NCBI GenBank assembly: GCA_963848415.1
Contig: CAWKDN010000001.1
Span: 806,001 to 870,000 of the forward strand
Length of the DNA: 64,000 nt
Source: CAVQBC01 sp963848415
GTDB lineage: Bacteria; Actinomycetota; Thermoleophilia; Solirubrobacterales; Solirubrobacteraceae
Direction of reading: 5' to 3'
Of this stretch, positions 42,872 to 50,466 are shown piece after piece. The translations under genes were made by a program, and so were the position numbers. Below the pieces are notes generated by a model that saw only the letters and a list, made by a program, of their open reading frames with translations, ran no database searches and was not told the DNA's origin. Position 1 is the first letter of the stretch. The number at the start of each line of letters is the position of its first letter.

Positions 42872-45070
42872 GTGCGTCGGTCATGGGGGAGGCTCGCGGG
42901 TCTGGTCGTGCTGGCGGCTGCGCTGCTGGTCGCGCCCGCAACCGCGTCCGCGCAGGAGCCGGACACGGACGGAACAGGCTTCTACGTCACGATGGCTGCA
43001 CGGTCGTGCCCGACGTACGAGAGCATCACCGCCAATCGCGCCCGCAACGACATCCAGGAGAGCCTGCGCGACCTCGGCAAGGACACGCTCTACACGGACG
43101 GCGAGCCGATCAACCCGACGACCGAGGACCAGGGCCAGCCCACTTGCCGGCCGATCACCGACTGGCAGTTCACCCTCGGACGCGGCTACCTCAGCCGCGC
43201 GGTGGCGGGGCCCTGGGGCCAGCTGTCGATCGTCACCGAGCCGTTCACGACGCCCATCACGACGCTCGCCTCGACGCCGCTGCTCGACGACCAGGGCAGG
43301 CCCGTGGCCGGCCAGGCCGTGCCCGGCGCGGTCAGCATCGAGCTGAGCCCCGACCAGGCCGAGCTCTCGCAGCGGGCGAACACGCTGTGGATCCAGGGCG
43401 GCACCCCCACGGACCCGATCCTCGACGCGGTGCCGCAGTTCGAGGGTCGCTACGGCTTCGGCGCGCTGCGCTGCGCGATCGACAACCTCAACGGCGACAA
43501 CGTCGAGTGGATCGGATACCCGCAGGGCGTGCGGCACGTGTTCTGCTACGCGTACTACGTCGAGCCGCCGCCCACCAGCGGCACGATCGTCATCCGCAAG
43601 GAGTCCACGGCGGACGCCGCCGAGACCTTCAGCTACCGCAGCGACCTGACCTACGACCCCTCGGGCCGGTTCAGCCTGAGCGCGAGCGCCGGGCAATCGG
43701 ACCAGGAGACCTTCTACCGGGCCGCCGGTCTCCGTCCGTGGACCGTCACCGAGGAGGTCCCCGCCGGCTGGGAGCTGACCGCGCTGACCTGCACCAACAC
43801 CGGGAGCAGCACGATCTCCTACAGCGGGGCGACCGCCAGCATCGTCCTCGCGGCCGGCGACCTGGTGACGTGTACCTACAAGAACCGGCCGAAGCCGCCA
43901 CCGGGGCAGCTCTCCGTGCGTAAGGTCACCGTCGGCGGAGTCGGCACCTTCGGTTTCGACGTCCACCCGGCCGCGGGCGGAAGCCTGATCGAGCGCCTGA
44001 CGGCCAAGACCCGCCTCCCCTTCGTGCCGGTGACCGCCTCCCCCAGCCCGCTCAGCCTCGAAGCCGGCCGCTACCGCATCGACGAGGACCTCCCCGCGTC
44101 GAGCGCGCGCGGCAGCTGGAGCGTCCGGGCCGTCGCCTGCAACGGAAGGCTCCGCCCGGCGAACCGCCGCCAGATCGTCGAAGTGACCGCCGGCGAGGGC
44201 GCGACCTGCACCTACCTCAACCGCTTCACCCCGGCGGGTTCGATCGAGATCTCCAAGGTCACCAGGGGCAACACGGGCACGGCCGGCTTCCAGATCTCCT
44301 CGCTCGACGATCCCGCGCGCCAGTACCAGCAGACGGCCGAGGTCACCGAGGAGGGCACGCCGACCCGCGCCCGCGGGGACGACACGAGCCGCCTGCCGCT
44401 CGGTCGCTACGTCATCCAGGAGACCAACGCGAGCCCGGACGCGGGTGACGGCCGCTGGGTCCTCGGCGGCGTCGTCTGCGGAGACGTCATCACGCCCTGG
44501 GAGCACGGGCGCGTCGAGATCACCTTGACCCGCAAGCGGCCGGACCTGGAGTGCCGCTTCTACAACGTCTACCTCCCGCGCGACGTGCCGCCCGAGCCGC
44601 CGGGACCGAACCCGGTGCCCGGCGGGCCGCGCGCGGACCTGCAGATCACCAAGGTGCCCGACCAGCCGACCGCGACCTCGGGTCAGGTGGTCGGCGAGCG
44701 GATCACCGTCACCAACCGCGGACCGGTGGCGGCCGAGCAGGTCGTCGTCGGCGACCAGCTCGTCAGCCGCCGCTCGGTGCTGGTGAGCGCCGAGCCCAGC
44801 CAGGGCCGCTGCTACCGGCTGCCCGTCCTGGCCTGCGACCTGGGTGAGTTGAGCGCCGGCGCCAGCGCGACCGTCCGCCTGCGGGTGCAGGTCTTCGGCC
44901 CCGGCAGCGAAGGCAACGTCGCCGTCGTCGGCTCGAGCACGCTCGACCGCAACGTGCGCAGCCAGCGCGTCCGGGCGGCGATCGACGTGCGCCGCCGTGC
45001 GCGGCCGCAGCCGTGCGAGCCGCGCGGCCGCGGCGCGCGCAGCGAGCCTTCCGCGCGCGCCGCCTGCTGA
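42872..45070 (+). CDS. Large secreted protein with prealbumin-like/CnaB-type repeats and a DUF11 domain
   Basis: A 732-residue protein with a signal peptide (about residues 1-27, ending TASAQ). Residues 30-235 form a Cys-containing unique domain. Three repeats of about 100 residues follow (near 240-340, 345-450 and 455-565). Each starts like GTIVIRKESTADAAETFSY, GQLSVRKVTVGGVGTFGFDV or GSIEISKVTRGNTGTAGFQI and ends with a Cys pair of the type LTC...C.Y.N. A DUF11-type domain (DLQITKVPDQPTATSGQVV) and a basic Pro/Arg-rich tail end the chain. It looks like a surface or matrix protein. No sortase motif or membrane anchor is seen. TAGCCT (42860-42865) lies six bases before the GTG. Confidence 0.8.
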   Translation: MRRSWGRLAGLVVLAAALLVAPATASAQEPDTDGTGFYVTMAARSCPTYESITANRARNDIQESLRDLGKDTLYTDGEPINPTTEDQGQPTCRPITDWQFTLGRGYLSRAVAGPWGQLSIVTEPFTTPITTLASTPLLDDQGRPVAGQAVPGAVSIELSPDQAELSQRANTLWIQGGTPTDPILDAVPQFEGRYGFGALRCAIDNLNGDNVEWIGYPQGVRHVFCYAYYVEPPPTSGTIVIRKESTADAAETFSYRSDLTYDPSGRFSLSASAGQSDQETFYRAAGLRPWTVTEEVPAGWELTALTCTNTGSSTISYSGATASIVLAAGDLVTCTYKNRPKPPPGQLSVRKVTVGGVGTFGFDVHPAAGGSLIERLTAKTRLPFVPVTASPSPLSLEAGRYRIDEDLPASSARGSWSVRAVACNGRLRPANRRQIVEVTAGEGATCTYLNRFTPAGSIEISKVTRGNTGTAGFQISSLDDPARQYQQTAEVTEEGTPTRARGDDTSRLPLGRYVIQETNASPDAGDGRWVLGGVVCGDVITPWEHGRVEITLTRKRPDLECRFYNVYLPRDVPPEPPGPNPVPGGPRADLQITKVPDQPTATSGQVVGERITVTNRGPVAAEQVVVGDQLVSRRSVLVSAEPSQGRCYRLPVLACDLGELSAGASATVRLRVQVFGPGSEGNVAVVGSSTLDRNVRSQRVRAAIDVRRRARPQPCEPRGRGARSEPSARAAC

Positions 45071-45115
45071 GCCGGCGGGTAACCCGCGGCCCACGCGGGT
45101 AGTTGCAGCCGGCGC

Positions 45116-46015
45116 ATGGACGTGCACCGCATCGGCCTCGTCGTTCACCCGAGTCGCGACCTCAACCGCGCGCTCGCCGCCATCCGCGGCTGGGCGGACG
45201 GCCACGGCGCCGGCGTCGTGCAGATCCCCACCGAGGGGCAGGATCGCCGCGTCGCCGAGCCCGGCGAGGCCGCGTCGTGCGAGGTGATCCTCGCCCTCGG
45301 CGGCGACGGCACGACGCTGATCGCGCTGGCGGCGGGCGCCGCCGCCGGGCGCCCCGTGCTGGGCGTGGCGTGCGGCAGCCTCGGCGCGCTGACCGCCTGC
45401 ACCGCCGACTGGATCGCCGACTCGCTGGAGCGCTTCGCCGCCGGGCGCTGGGAGCCGCGGGTCGTGCCCGGCCTCGAGGTCGCCGAGGACGACCAGCCCG
45501 TCGTGCGTGCCGTCAACGACCTCGTGCTCGTCCGCGCCGGCGCCGGGCAGGTCACGGCCGCGGTGCACGTCGACGGCGAGCTGTTCTCGCGCTTCGCGGG
45601 CGACGGCGTCGTCGTGGCCACCCCGCTGGGCTCGAGCGCCTACACGCTGGGCGCCGGAGGACCGGTGCTCACGCCCAGCGCGCAGAGCATGGTCGTCACG
45701 CCGATCGCGGTACACGGCGGCTGCTGCCCGCCGCTGGTCACAGGCTCGGACAGCACGATCAGCGTCCGCCTCGAGCCCTCCCACGCCGGCGCGCGGATGG
45801 AGCTCGACGGCCGCGTGGCGGAGGAGATCGGGCCGCAGTTCCCGCGCACGTTCGCCGTCCACCTCGTCCCCCACCACGCGACGCTCGTGACGTTGGGCAG
45901 CGAGGAGACGATGCTGGCCGGCCTGCGCCGCCGCCGGATCCTGATCGACAGCCCGCGCATCCTCGCGCGCGACGAGCGCGAGGCACTCGGCGTCACGCAG
46001 CCGCAGCGGCAGTGA
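45116..46015 (+). CDS. nadK: NAD(+)/NADH kinase
   Basis: A 299-residue ATP-NAD kinase making NADP. It has the diagnostic GGDGTTLIALAAG (catalytic Asp), AVNDLVLVRAG, and the substrate loop GVVVATPLGSSAYTLGAGGPVLTP. The C-terminal strand segment ends near REALGVTQPQ. The match to NadK is clear but the FAGEGLG-type region is divergent. Its 3' end overlaps the convergent MBL gene by 23 bases. Confidence 0.88.
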   Translation: MDVHRIGLVVHPSRDLNRALAAIRGWADGHGAGVVQIPTEGQDRRVAEPGEAASCEVILALGGDGTTLIALAAGAAAGRPVLGVACGSLGALTACTADWIADSLERFAAGRWEPRVVPGLEVAEDDQPVVRAVNDLVLVRAGAGQVTAAVHVDGELFSRFAGDGVVVATPLGSSAYTLGAGGPVLTPSAQSMVVTPIAVHGGCCPPLVTGSDSTISVRLEPSHAGARMELDGRVAEEIGPQFPRTFAVHLVPHHATLVTLGSEETMLAGLRRRRILIDSPRILARDEREALGVTQPQRQ

Positions 46016-47006
46016 ACTCGTAGCGCGTGCCGACGCTGTTCTGGATGAAGGCCTGAGGGAAGCGGGCCGCGAGCGCGTGCGTGGCGGGCCAGCCGGTGCA
46101 GTGCGCCGGCACGAGCACGTCGGGCGCGAGCGCCGAGAGCGCGTCGCAGGTCGGCCCGATGATGGGCTCGAAGGCCTTCCCGCTGAGGTGGAACCCGCCC
46201 AGCACCGCGTGCAGCCGGTCCTCGCGCGTCAGCCGGCGGACGTAGTGGAGGATGTTGACGATCCCCGAGTGCCCGCAGCCGGTCAGGACGACGAGCCCGT
46301 GCCCGCGGACGCTCGCCACCAGCGCCTGGTCGTCGAGGATCAGCGGGTCGGGCTCCCAGCCGTCGTGGCGATGGGCCTCGTGGCCGGGGAAGCCGCGCTC
46401 GAAGCCCGTGGTGCGGTCGACTTCGCCGGTCACCAGCAACGAGCCGTCGAGCAGGAAGGACGGCTGGCGCTGCTCGACGATCTCAAAGCCCGCGCCGAGC
46501 AGCGCCGGCTTGCTCGTCGTGGGCAGTTCGACCGGGTAGCGCCCCGGCAACGCCACGCGGCGGCGGTTCCAGAACTCCGGGTGGATCAGGACGGGCGTGT
46601 TCGCGCGGCCGAGCCGGCGCACGAGCCCGTCCAGGCCGGTGACGTGGTCCCAGTGCCCGTGGCTGAGCACGATGATGTCGATGTCGCCCGGCGACAGGTC
46701 GAGCCGGCGCATGTTCTCGACCAGCCCGTCCGGCGTCCGCCCGGCGTCGAAGAGCACGCGCGTCTCGCGGCCGCCCTTCGCGACGGTCACGAGCGCGGAG
46801 AACCCGTGCTCGCCCTGTAGGGCGTCGTCGGTGTCGCCGCCGGCGAGCAGGGGCGCCGGCACGCGCGGCGCGCCCATCATGGGCGCTCGCCGGGCCGGGC
46901 CCTGGTCCGCCAGCAGCGAGTCCGTGACGTTGTCGACGAGCATCGTCACGGTCAGCGCGTCGACCGGCTTCAGCGCGATCGGCTCCGGCTCGGCCCGGGA
47001 GCTCAT
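45993..47006 (-). CDS. Metallo-beta-lactamase-fold hydrolase (dihydropteroate/MptA-like MBL group)
   Basis: A 337-residue MBL protein. The metal motif is IVLSHGHWDHVTGLDGLVRRL (H.H.DH), with later His in TGCGHSGIVNILHYV, GGFHLSG and VPAHCTGWPATHAL. This pattern (GHWDH, LTGCGHSG, GGFHL, HCTG) is typical of the group often annotated as 7,8-dihydropterin-6-methyl-4-(beta-D-ribofuranosyl)-aminobenzene-5'-phosphate synthase-like, whose true substrates vary. TACGCT on the minus strand (47015-47020) lies eight bases before the ATG, next to the MarR-type operator. Confidence 0.85.
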   Translation of the reverse strand: MSSRAEPEPIALKPVDALTVTMLVDNVTDSLLADQGPARRAPMMGAPRVPAPLLAGGDTDDALQGEHGFSALVTVAKGGRETRVLFDAGRTPDGLVENMRRLDLSPGDIDIIVLSHGHWDHVTGLDGLVRRLGRANTPVLIHPEFWNRRRVALPGRYPVELPTTSKPALLGAGFEIVEQRQPSFLLDGSLLVTGEVDRTTGFERGFPGHEAHRHDGWEPDPLILDDQALVASVRGHGLVVLTGCGHSGIVNILHYVRRLTREDRLHAVLGGFHLSGKAFEPIIGPTCDALSALAPDVLVPAHCTGWPATHALAARFPQAFIQNSVGTRYEFTAAAAA

Positions 47007-47028
47007 GGCTCGCGAGCGTACCACGCTA

Positions 47029-47061
47029 TAGTTGCGTCAGCCATAATGGCGAGCGCAACTA
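47029..47061. promoter_or_regulatory. 33-bp palindromic operator before the ABM-MarR operon
   Basis: TAGTTGCG (47029-47036) and CGCAACTA (47054-47061) are exact reverse complements, and GCCATAATGGC (47040-47050) is an inner palindrome. Both are centred on base 47045. CATAAT (47042-47047) within it can serve as a -10. MarR proteins bind palindromes of this kind, and the MarR gene is second in the downstream operon, so autorepression is the natural reading. Confidence 0.7.
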
Positions 47062-47075
47062 CTAGGAGGCCGCGA

Positions 47076-47375
47076 ATGTTCTGCGTCAGGGTCGCCGTCC
47101 GGGTCAAGCCCGACGGCCGCGAGCGCTTCGTCGCCCAGCTCAAGACCGAGGAGCGCGAGGTGCCCGAGCGCTTCGCCGGCTGCGAGCGCTTCGCGGTCTT
47201 CAGCGATCCCGCGGATCCCCACAGCGTGTTGCTCTACGAGGAGTGGAAGACGCGCGAGGCCGCCGAGGCCTATCTGCGCTCGGACTACTTCCGCGACGCC
47301 GGGGCGATCCTCTACCCGCTGATGGAGGGGCGCCCGGACTCCGCCTACTACGTGGCCGAACGGGTCGGCCCGTGA
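47076..47375 (+). CDS. Antibiotic biosynthesis monooxygenase (ABM) domain protein
   Basis: A 99-residue dimeric alpha/beta protein of the ABM/YgiN type. It shows MFCVRVAVRVKPDGRERFVAQL, a GCERFAVFSDPADPHSVLLYEEW core and an AEAYLRSDYFRDA helix. Such proteins oxidise quinols or aromatic compounds without cofactor. AGGAGG (47064-47069) is six bases before the ATG. It is co-transcribed with the MarR gene (GTGA overlap), so it is probably the effector enzyme controlled by it. Confidence 0.88.
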   Translation: MFCVRVAVRVKPDGRERFVAQLKTEEREVPERFAGCERFAVFSDPADPHSVLLYEEWKTREAAEAYLRSDYFRDAGAILYPLMEGRPDSAYYVAERVGP

Positions 47376-47854
47376 CCGCGGCCGCGGCTCGCCGCGGCGA
47401 GCCGGTCCTCGAGGACGCCCTCGCCTTCCGGCTGCACCGCACGAACCGGCTGCTGCGGACGCATCTGCGCCGCTTTCTCGAGGCTCACGAGCCCGGCCTC
47501 TCGCCCGAGCAGTGGTTCGTGCGCGCCCGCATCGCCGAGCGCGGGCCCGTCAAGCAGGTCGACCTCGCCGAGCCCGTGCTCGGCGATCCGCCGAACGTCA
47601 GCCGCCTGGTCGACGCGCTCGTGGCGCGCGGCGACGTGCAGCGCTCACCCGACCCCGCCGACCGGCGCAGCTGGTCGGTCACGCTCACCCCGGCCGGACA
47701 AGAGCGCACGGCTGAGCTGCTGGCGCACGTGGTCGACGAGCGCCGGCGGGTGTTCGCGGGCTTCGGGCAGGACGAGCTCGACGCCCTCGCCGGCACGCTC
47801 GCGCGCGTCGAGGAGAACGTGCGCGGGCTGCTCGCCGAGCCGGCGGCGGGCTGA
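47372..47854 (+). CDS. MarR-family transcriptional regulator
   Basis: A 160-residue regulator with a winged helix: GLSPEQWFVRARIAERGPVKQVDLAEPVLGDPPNVSRLVDALVARGDVQRSPDPADRRSWSVTLTPAGQE (read in parts), including the DRRSW wing. The recognition helix PPNVSRLVDALV matches the family. It would repress the ABM gene and itself through the operator at 47029-47061, releasing on a phenolic or quinone ligand. GTG 47372 overlaps the ABM stop. Confidence 0.92.
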   Translation: MTAAAARRGEPVLEDALAFRLHRTNRLLRTHLRRFLEAHEPGLSPEQWFVRARIAERGPVKQVDLAEPVLGDPPNVSRLVDALVARGDVQRSPDPADRRSWSVTLTPAGQERTAELLAHVVDERRRVFAGFGQDELDALAGTLARVEENVRGLLAEPAAG

Positions 47855-47859
47855 CGCGC

Positions 47860-48708
47860 TCAGGCCGCGGTGCGCAGCACGATCGACTCGATGATCTGGT
47901 CCCAGTGCGCCTGGTGGAGCTCGTGGCCGCCGCCCTCGAGCAGCACCAGCGAGGCGCCCGGGACCGATTCCGCCAGCGCGATGCCGTGCGCCGGCGGGAA
48001 GAGCGGGTCGGCGGTGCCGTGGATGACGGTCAGCGGCGCGCGCAGCTCGCCGGCCGGCGGGTCCTCGCCTCCGAGCAGGCTGTGGTTGACGAGGCTCTGC
48101 GGCCGGCGGGTGCGGGCCAGATCGCGGGCGACGGACTCGCGCGCCGCCTGCTCGTCGAAGGGATGGGCCACGCCGGCTGTGGCCCGCGCGTCGCGCACGA
48201 TGAACTCCGCGATGGCGTCCACGTCGGTCCAGTCGAGCTGCTCGGCCGCGGCGGCGTGCTCGAGGTAGGCGGGATCCGGTCCGGGCAGCTCGGCGCCGGT
48301 GTCGGCCAGCGCGGTCGAGCTGATGACGGTGAGGCTCGCCACCCGCTCGGGATAGCGGAGCTCGACCAGCTGGGCGATCATCCCGCCCATCGACATCCCG
48401 GCGACGTGGGCCCGGCCTAACCCGTAGCCGTCGAGCACGGCGACGGCGTCGTCGGTCAGGTCGTCCGCGTCGTAGGGCGGCGCACCGGGCTCGTAGCTCG
48501 TCGAGCGGCCCGTGTCGCGGTTGTCGTAGCGGATGACGTAACAGCCGGCGGCGGCCAGCTGCCGGCAGAGGCCCTCCGGCCACCACAGCATGGACGCCAT
48601 CTGGCCCATGATCAGCAGGACGGCCGGGTCGGCCGGGTCGCCGAAGGCCTCGGTGACGATCTCGGCGTCGCCGGAGGCGACGGTCCGTTCGGTGCTGTGC
48701 GTGCTCAT
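47860..48708 (-). CDS. Alpha/beta hydrolase
   Basis: A 282-residue alpha/beta-hydrolase fold enzyme. The nucleophile elbow is GMSMGGM (Ser near residue 107), with an oxyanion loop in LLIMGQMASMLWWP. The acid is Asp in HGTADPLFPPAH and the base is His in GGGHELHQAHWD. DNRDTGRST is the typical preceding loop. Closest in style to esterases and anthracycline esterase-like enzymes; substrate unknown. TACGGT on the minus strand (48717-48722) lies eight bases before the ATG. Confidence 0.92.
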   Translation of the reverse strand: MSTHSTERTVASGDAEIVTEAFGDPADPAVLLIMGQMASMLWWPEGLCRQLAAAGCYVIRYDNRDTGRSTSYEPGAPPYDADDLTDDAVAVLDGYGLGRAHVAGMSMGGMIAQLVELRYPERVASLTVISSTALADTGAELPGPDPAYLEHAAAAEQLDWTDVDAIAEFIVRDARATAGVAHPFDEQAARESVARDLARTRRPQSLVNHSLLGGEDPPAGELRAPLTVIHGTADPLFPPAHGIALAESVPGASLVLLEGGGHELHQAHWDQIIESIVLRTAA

Positions 48709-48803
48709 CGCAGCGCACCGTAGGGGCCGGCACGGCGCCAGGCGATGCGGCTACCCGCACCGCCCGACCAGGTTCTCGACAGCTCGTGAACACGGGACCG
48801 TGG

Positions 48804-49346
48804 TCAGTAGTCCCATGCCGCGTATTTCGCAGAGCGGTCCTTCATGTCCGAGAACAGCAGCCCGACCCTGTCCAGGTAACAGACCTTGCCCCCGTGGATG
48901 ATCAGGATGCCGGCGAGTGTCGCGACGACGTCGAGCTTGACGAGGCCGTAGGCCAGTAGCGCCATGCCAATGGTCGAGTAGGCGTTGGCCACGAGCGGGG
49001 CGCGCGATTGGAACTGGTCGGGCAGTTCGATGTTCTTGCGATCGACCCAGATCCTCTCGCCCAAGACCGACCTCGATGCCCAGTTGCGGGTCGACCTCGG
49101 CGCCTTGAACAGAAGTGGGTTCACGAACAACCACGCGATCCCGAGCGCAACGGGGACCAGACACCAGACTCCGATCCAGTCACGGCTCCATATGGCCAGC
49201 GAGAGCACGCTGACGGCGGAAAAGCGGGTCCAGACGCTCGCCGGGTTGGCGTGGCGCATCCAGCTCTCGCCCTTCAGTCCGAAGACCCTGGCAACCCGGC
49301 TCTCGCCATGAGTTGCGGGTGCGGGGGTGGGTGTTGGCGTCGTCAT
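48804..49346 (-). CDS. Membrane protein resembling the DUF6653 family
   Basis: A 180-residue protein. An N-terminal Thr/Pro tail precedes WMRHANPASVWTRFSAVSVLSLAIWSR (in parts), two hydrophobic helices, FVNPLLFKAPRSTRNWASRSVLGERIW, a basic loop and two further helices, ending with a DMKDRSAKYAAWDY tail. The RH.NP.S.WTR and NP.LF motifs match my recollection of DUF6653; no function is known. It overlaps the CPBP protease stop (ATGA at 49343-49346), so the two are one transcription unit. Confidence 0.75.
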   Translation of the reverse strand: MTTPTPTPAPATHGESRVARVFGLKGESWMRHANPASVWTRFSAVSVLSLAIWSRDWIGVWCLVPVALGIAWLFVNPLLFKAPRSTRNWASRSVLGERIWVDRKNIELPDQFQSRAPLVANAYSTIGMALLAYGLVKLDVVATLAGILIIHGGKVCYLDRVGLLFSDMKDRSAKYAAWDY

Positions 49347-50266
49347 CGTTCCACCTTGATGCCGTGAGTCTTGCCGTCGCTTGCCGTGTCTGTGGCGCGC
49401 CTCGTCTCGATTCGACACCCCGCCGGTGCCCGGCCGCGCCACGACTCGCGGTCGAACACGAGCAAGCCCGCCGCCAGCAGACAGAGTGCGCCTGTGAGCA
49501 GCAGCACGCCCCGTGAGTCGTCCGCACCAGTGAATCCCAGGGCGCCGAACGCGATGACTCCCTGGGCGGCGTGCGCCACCAGCGTCATCAGGACACTGCC
49601 GCCGGTGTGGTTGAAGATCCACGTGTAGACGAACGTGATTGCCACGGTGCCCAGCAGGAAGATCGGTGCTAGGTCTTCACCCGGCAGGAAGACGAGCGGT
49701 AAGTGCCAGATCGCCGCGATCAGGCCGAGGATCAGGCTCGCCATCAGCGGCGAGCGGTTGGCCTGAAGCCGGGGAAGCGCGAACCCGCGCCACCCGGGCT
49801 CCTCGCCCATCGGCCCGTCCAGCGGGTTGACCAGGCGAAGGAAGAAGACCGCGATCAGCAAGTACCACGGGTCGAGGTCGTCCAGGCCCGAGACGGGAGC
49901 GCCGAGCGCCAGGTTCAGGCCCAGCGCCACGAGCGTCGCTCCCAGCGGAAGAGCGATCGCCACTACGTACCACTTCGCCCCGACCCGCCAGCGGATCATC
50001 CGGCGGCCCAGATCGGTGAGTCCGGAGCGCCCCTCCGCGAGGGGCAGCACGATCATGGCGGCTAGCAGCGGTCCGAACGGCAGAAACCCCCCGGCCGGGA
50101 CGAACATCCACGAGATCGCGAAGGTGAGAACGAGGAAGGCGGCAAGCGGATGGCGCCTGAACAGGCCCCTCACCCCGCTGTCGTCGGCGGGCGGGGCAGG
50201 CCCAGGACTCTTCGCCGGAGCCGTCGTCGGTTCGACGGGGTCTTGCTGGATCACGGAGGTCTTCAT
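49343..50266 (-). CDS. CPBP-family (CAAX protease/bacteriocin immunity-like) intramembrane protease
   Basis: A 307-residue protein with about eight helices. The CPBP motifs are GPMGEEPGWRGFALPRLQ (EE...R, catalytic), a His in AAIWHLPLVFLPG and FNHTGGSVLMTLVAHA (N.T.GS....HA). Bacterial members cleave membrane substrates or confer self-immunity to peptides. The sequence is less GC-biased than flanking genes, as is the downstream two-component pair, hinting that 48.8-53 kb may have a separate history. Divergent from the sensor kinase gene. Confidence 0.88.
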   Translation of the reverse strand: MKTSVIQQDPVEPTTAPAKSPGPAPPADDSGVRGLFRRHPLAAFLVLTFAISWMFVPAGGFLPFGPLLAAMIVLPLAEGRSGLTDLGRRMIRWRVGAKWYVVAIALPLGATLVALGLNLALGAPVSGLDDLDPWYLLIAVFFLRLVNPLDGPMGEEPGWRGFALPRLQANRSPLMASLILGLIAAIWHLPLVFLPGEDLAPIFLLGTVAITFVYTWIFNHTGGSVLMTLVAHAAQGVIAFGALGFTGADDSRGVLLLTGALCLLAAGLLVFDRESWRGRAPAGCRIETRRATDTASDGKTHGIKVER

Positions 50267-50466
50267 CGGTGCAGCCTCTCGCCGGAGCGGCGACTCCTGA
50301 AGGCGGGAAACAACCCGATCGAGGGGGCGGGTTTCTGGCCGATTCCTGCGGGTCGGCCGGCTCGTTGGCGTTCTGAACGATGCGAGTCCTCGTGTCTCTT
50401 CCTCTCGATGGACTGGACTCGCCCGACCTCCCAGCCGCTGGCGCGCCCGAGGAGGGCGGGGAAGTT

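Noticed and set aside
42881..45877. A 998-codon open frame antisense to the secreted protein and NAD kinase genes
   Set aside because: Low-complexity shadow composition and no domain; both sense genes have signal peptide or family motifs.
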